Assembly: GCF_947855115.1 (NCBI RefSeq)
Contig: NZ_CANTZW010000020.1
Coordinates: forward strand, 1-64,000
Source of the DNA: an uncultured Parabacteroides sp.
GTDB lineage: Bacteria > Bacteroidota > Bacteroidia > Bacteroidales > Tannerellaceae
Reading direction: 5' to 3'
Length of the DNA stretch: 64,000 nt
Within the stretch, counting starts at the first letter, position 1, and every line of letters begins with the position of its first letter. A program made the translations under genes and the position numbers. The notes beneath the pieces are model-generated. The model saw only the letters and a list, made by a program, of their open reading frames with translations. It was not told the origin of the DNA and did not search any database. Below are positions 62,144-64,000 of this stretch, piece after piece.

Positions 62144-62179
62144 ATAATTATGGGTTCCGCGATTGGAACCCATAATTAT
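62144..62179 (-). terminator. Terminator after the CGYC thioredoxin gene
   Basis: ATAATTATGGGTTCC (62144-62158) and GGAACCCATAATTAT (62165-62179), perfect 15-bp stem with a 6-nt loop. Confidence 0.85.
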
Positions 62180-62193
62180 AAAACGCTATTTCC

Positions 62194-62553
62194 TTATTTC
62201 AACAACTTCTCCTCGATCAATCGTTTCAACTCCTGTTTACCCATCGTGCCAATCATCGTCTCACGGGGGCCGTTTAACGGGCAAAACATCAATGTGGGTA
62301 TCGTACGGATATTGAACGCTGTCTCAAGCGCCTCCTCTTGGTCTACATCCACTTTATAAATATATATTTTTCCGTCAAACTCTTTGGCAAACTCATCCAA
62401 TATCGGACTTAAACGCTTGCAGTAACCACACCAAGGAGCATGAAAATCTATGAGGCAAGGACGGCTTCCTATGTATTTCCAATCTTTGGGATTTGCCTCA
62501 AAATCACCTACATTGGCAATAAAACCATCTTTCGTTAAATCGATCACTACCAT
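62194..62553 (-). CDS. Cytosolic thioredoxin-like protein with CGYC active site
   Basis: A 119-residue thioredoxin without a signal peptide: W41-C42-G43-Y44-C45, cis-proline RTIPTLMF. The Pro of the classical CGPC is replaced by Tyr, which usually raises the redox potential and favours isomerase or oxidase-like behaviour. It shares the insert DFEANPKDW with the exported homologue at 16937-17425 (DFETNPNAW), so the two are paralogues differing in location and active site. Single-gene unit with a strong terminator. It is divergent from ilvA. Confidence 0.93.
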   Translation of the reverse strand: MVVIDLTKDGFIANVGDFEANPKDWKYIGSRPCLIDFHAPWCGYCKRLSPILDEFAKEFDGKIYIYKVDVDQEEALETAFNIRTIPTLMFCPLNGPRETMIGTMGKQELKRLIEEKLLK

Positions 62554-62650
62554 ACTTTTCTATATTTTGATTTATAATATAACAAAGATTAGCATGAATA
62601 GGTTGCGGTATTTTTATACTTTCGCGACATTGTTTTAACATACAGACAGA

Positions 62651-63850
62651 ATGCTCACACTTGATAAAATTTACCAGGCATCATATGCCTTGAAGACAGT
62701 CATCAGACGTACTGATTTAATCAGCGCCCCCAATATCAATCCAGAATCCCATATCTTTCTAAAGCCGGAGAACTTACAAGTGACCGGGTCGTTTAAAGTA
62801 CGCGGCGCTTGTTTCAAGATCGCCCAACTCACGGAAGAAGAGAAATCGCACGGCGTAGTGGCTTGCTCGGCGGGAAACCATGCCCAAGGCGTGGCATTAG
62901 CGGCTACCGCTCACGGAATCAAGTCCCTAATCTGCTTGCCAGACAACGCTCCTATCTCTAAAGTCGAGGCTACTAAATCTTATGGCGCGGATGTATGCCT
63001 TGTCGAAGGTGTTTACGATGACGCCTATAACAAGGCTTTACAATTAAGGGATGAGAAAGGGTATACATTTATCCACCCTTTTGATGATGAGGATGTGATC
63101 GCAGGGCAAGGTACTATCGGCTTGGAGCTACTAGAGCAACTCCCGGAGGTAGAAGCCGTAATCGTCCCGATCGGAGGTGGCGGGCTGATCTCCGGAGTCG
63201 CTTACGCGATCAAGAACCTGAATCCGCACATCAAGATTTACGGGGTACAAGCGAAAGGAGCTCCTTGTATGCTAAACTCGATCGAGCGTGGGAAAATCGA
63301 ACGCCTCGAATACGTACGTACGATAGCCGACGGTATCGCCGTAAAAGAACCGGGCATACATACGTTCGATCTTTGCCAGCAATACGTGGATGAGATCGTA
63401 TCCGTGACAGACGATGAGATATCTACCGCTATCCTTGCGTTGATCGAGCAACATAAACTAATCTCCGAAGGAGCGGGAGCCGTAGCCGTGGCTGCCGCCA
63501 TGTTCAATAAAGTACCCGTCAAAGGGAAGAAAGTAATCTGCCTGATTTCCGGAGGAAATATCGACGTGAATATCCTTTCCAGGGTTATCGGGCGCGGTTT
63601 GCAAAAATCCGGCCGCTCTTGCTCCATGACGATCGAGTTGGTCGACAAGCCCGGGCAATTGCAGCATGTATCCGAGATCATCGCCTCTACCGGCGCCAAC
63701 GTGGTCTCCGTATATCACGAGCGCGTCAGCCATACGGCTGATATCAACGGTTGTTATCTACGGTTGGAGATGGAAACAAGGAATCAACAACAGATCAATG
63801 AGATCCGGCAATTACTCACCGTTTCGGGATATAAGATCGTGGAAGGATAA
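62651..63850 (+). CDS. ilvA: Threonine ammonia-lyase with C-terminal ACT domain
   Basis: A 399-residue PLP fold-type II enzyme. K49 in TGSFKVRGA forms the Schiff base; SAGNHAQGVA and the glycine loop IGGGGLISG bind the phosphate. Residues ~325-398 form one ACT domain (MTIELVDKPGQLQHVSEIIAST). It deaminates threonine to 2-oxobutanoate for isoleucine synthesis or for catabolism. The single ACT domain is typical of the shorter, catabolic-like or allosterically simple form. No ilv operon lies in this window. A 22-nt periodic array follows the stop by 13 nt. Confidence 0.93.
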   Translation: MLTLDKIYQASYALKTVIRRTDLISAPNINPESHIFLKPENLQVTGSFKVRGACFKIAQLTEEEKSHGVVACSAGNHAQGVALAATAHGIKSLICLPDNAPISKVEATKSYGADVCLVEGVYDDAYNKALQLRDEKGYTFIHPFDDEDVIAGQGTIGLELLEQLPEVEAVIVPIGGGGLISGVAYAIKNLNPHIKIYGVQAKGAPCMLNSIERGKIERLEYVRTIADGIAVKEPGIHTFDLCQQYVDEIVSVTDDEISTAILALIEQHKLISEGAGAVAVAAAMFNKVPVKGKKVICLISGGNIDVNILSRVIGRGLQKSGRSCSMTIELVDKPGQLQHVSEIIASTGANVVSVYHERVSHTADINGCYLRLEMETRNQQQINEIRQLLTVSGYKIVEG

Positions 63851-63863
63851 ACTTCCATAGGCG

Positions 63864-63962
63864 TGGCACAGCCGTGCCATCCCAGTGGCAAGCTTGTGCC
63901 ATCCTTATGGCATAGTCGTGCCATCACGGTGACACAACCGTGCCGCAAGAATGGCACAAGCT
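63864..63962. repeat. 22-nt periodic array of TGGCAC palindromes
   Basis: Units begin at 63864, 63886, 63908, 63930 and 63952, exactly 22 nt apart. Each contains an imperfect palindrome such as TGGCACAGCCGTGCCA (arms 5-6 nt, centre 4 nt) and a 6-nt spacer; the last unit is partial. The sequence is unrelated to the array at 24118, but the period is the same. It begins 14 nt after ilvA. The final ~40 nt of the window show nothing else. Confidence 0.88.
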
Positions 63963-64000
63963 AGATATTAATATATTGTCTCAATGTATTCACATACTCC

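Noticed and set aside
63864..63962. Reading the TGGCAC array as sigma-54 -24 elements
   Set aside because: TGGCAC is present, but no TTGC follows at the required 5-nt distance, and the dyads are symmetric with strict 22-nt steps.
1..64000. tRNA, rRNA or other structured RNA genes
   Set aside because: All gaps were read for cloverleaf-like or riboswitch-like conserved segments; none was recognisable by eye. A covariance-model scan would settle it.

Overview
The window looks like chromosome of a Bacteroidales member, most probably a Parabacteroides-like gut anaerobe. This is inferred from the SusC/SusD pair with an STN domain, the many -7 elements of the Bacteroidota form TAnnTTTG, the near absence of Shine-Dalgarno sequences, the families DUF4831, DUF3256 and DUF4923, cysteine-free L31, and GH2 and GH51 glycosidases. 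I see no phage, integrase, complete insertion sequence, tRNA, rRNA or CRISPR array.

Layout. 1-5.2 kb: 3' part of a susC gene and its susD. 5.4-8.7 kb: DUF4831 protein, POT-family peptide transporter and a small basic protein whose reading frame runs through a terminator. 8.7-14.7 kb: biotin genes bioB-bioA-bioF-bioG-bioC and a slightly detached bioD, with three ~99-bp palindromic REP-like elements, one of which supplies the end of bioF. 14.7-20.1 kb (minus strand): YkvA-like protein, DUF417 protein, AraC regulator, exported thioredoxin, and an ECF sigma/anti-sigma-like unit with two exported proteins. 20.2-24.1 kb: OmpR-type two-component system surrounded by three PepSY-like lipoproteins. 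24.2-36.5 kb: housekeeping and accessory genes (DUF3256, DMT exporter, truA, AspT-type transporter, GH51 arabinofuranosidase, Pif1/RecD-like helicase, DUF4923, class II aldolase, rpmE2, APH-fold sugar kinase).

36.7-52.3 kb is the most coherent system: a tripartite MacAB-TolC-like exporter on the minus strand in four transcription units, interrupted only by plus-strand dgkA and a PAP2 gene. Units are hlyD-A1-B1, A2-B2, ATPase-A3-B3 and tolC-response regulator-histidine kinase. Each of the four leading genes is preceded by a near-perfect sigma-54 -24/-12 promoter (GG-N10-GC), and 45-46 nt further upstream by two 16-nt imperfect dyads (consensus TGTYCGNTAWCGRACA) whose starts are exactly 19 nt apart. 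The NtrC-family regulator encoded in the fourth unit is the obvious activator. Three A/B pairs of FtsX/MacB permeases share one ATPase, one membrane-fusion protein and one TolC.

52.4-64 kb: an AT-rich two-gene secreted module with a papain/NlpC-like Cys-His signature, a fourth PepSY-like lipoprotein, a GH2 beta-galactosidase divergent from a Dcu C4-dicarboxylate transporter, an ATPase + TPR gene pair of unknown role, a cytosolic CGYC thioredoxin and threonine dehydratase. Two intergenic arrays (24.12 and 63.86 kb), unrelated in sequence, both consist of short palindromes repeated every 22 nt; a degraded third may lie after bioC.
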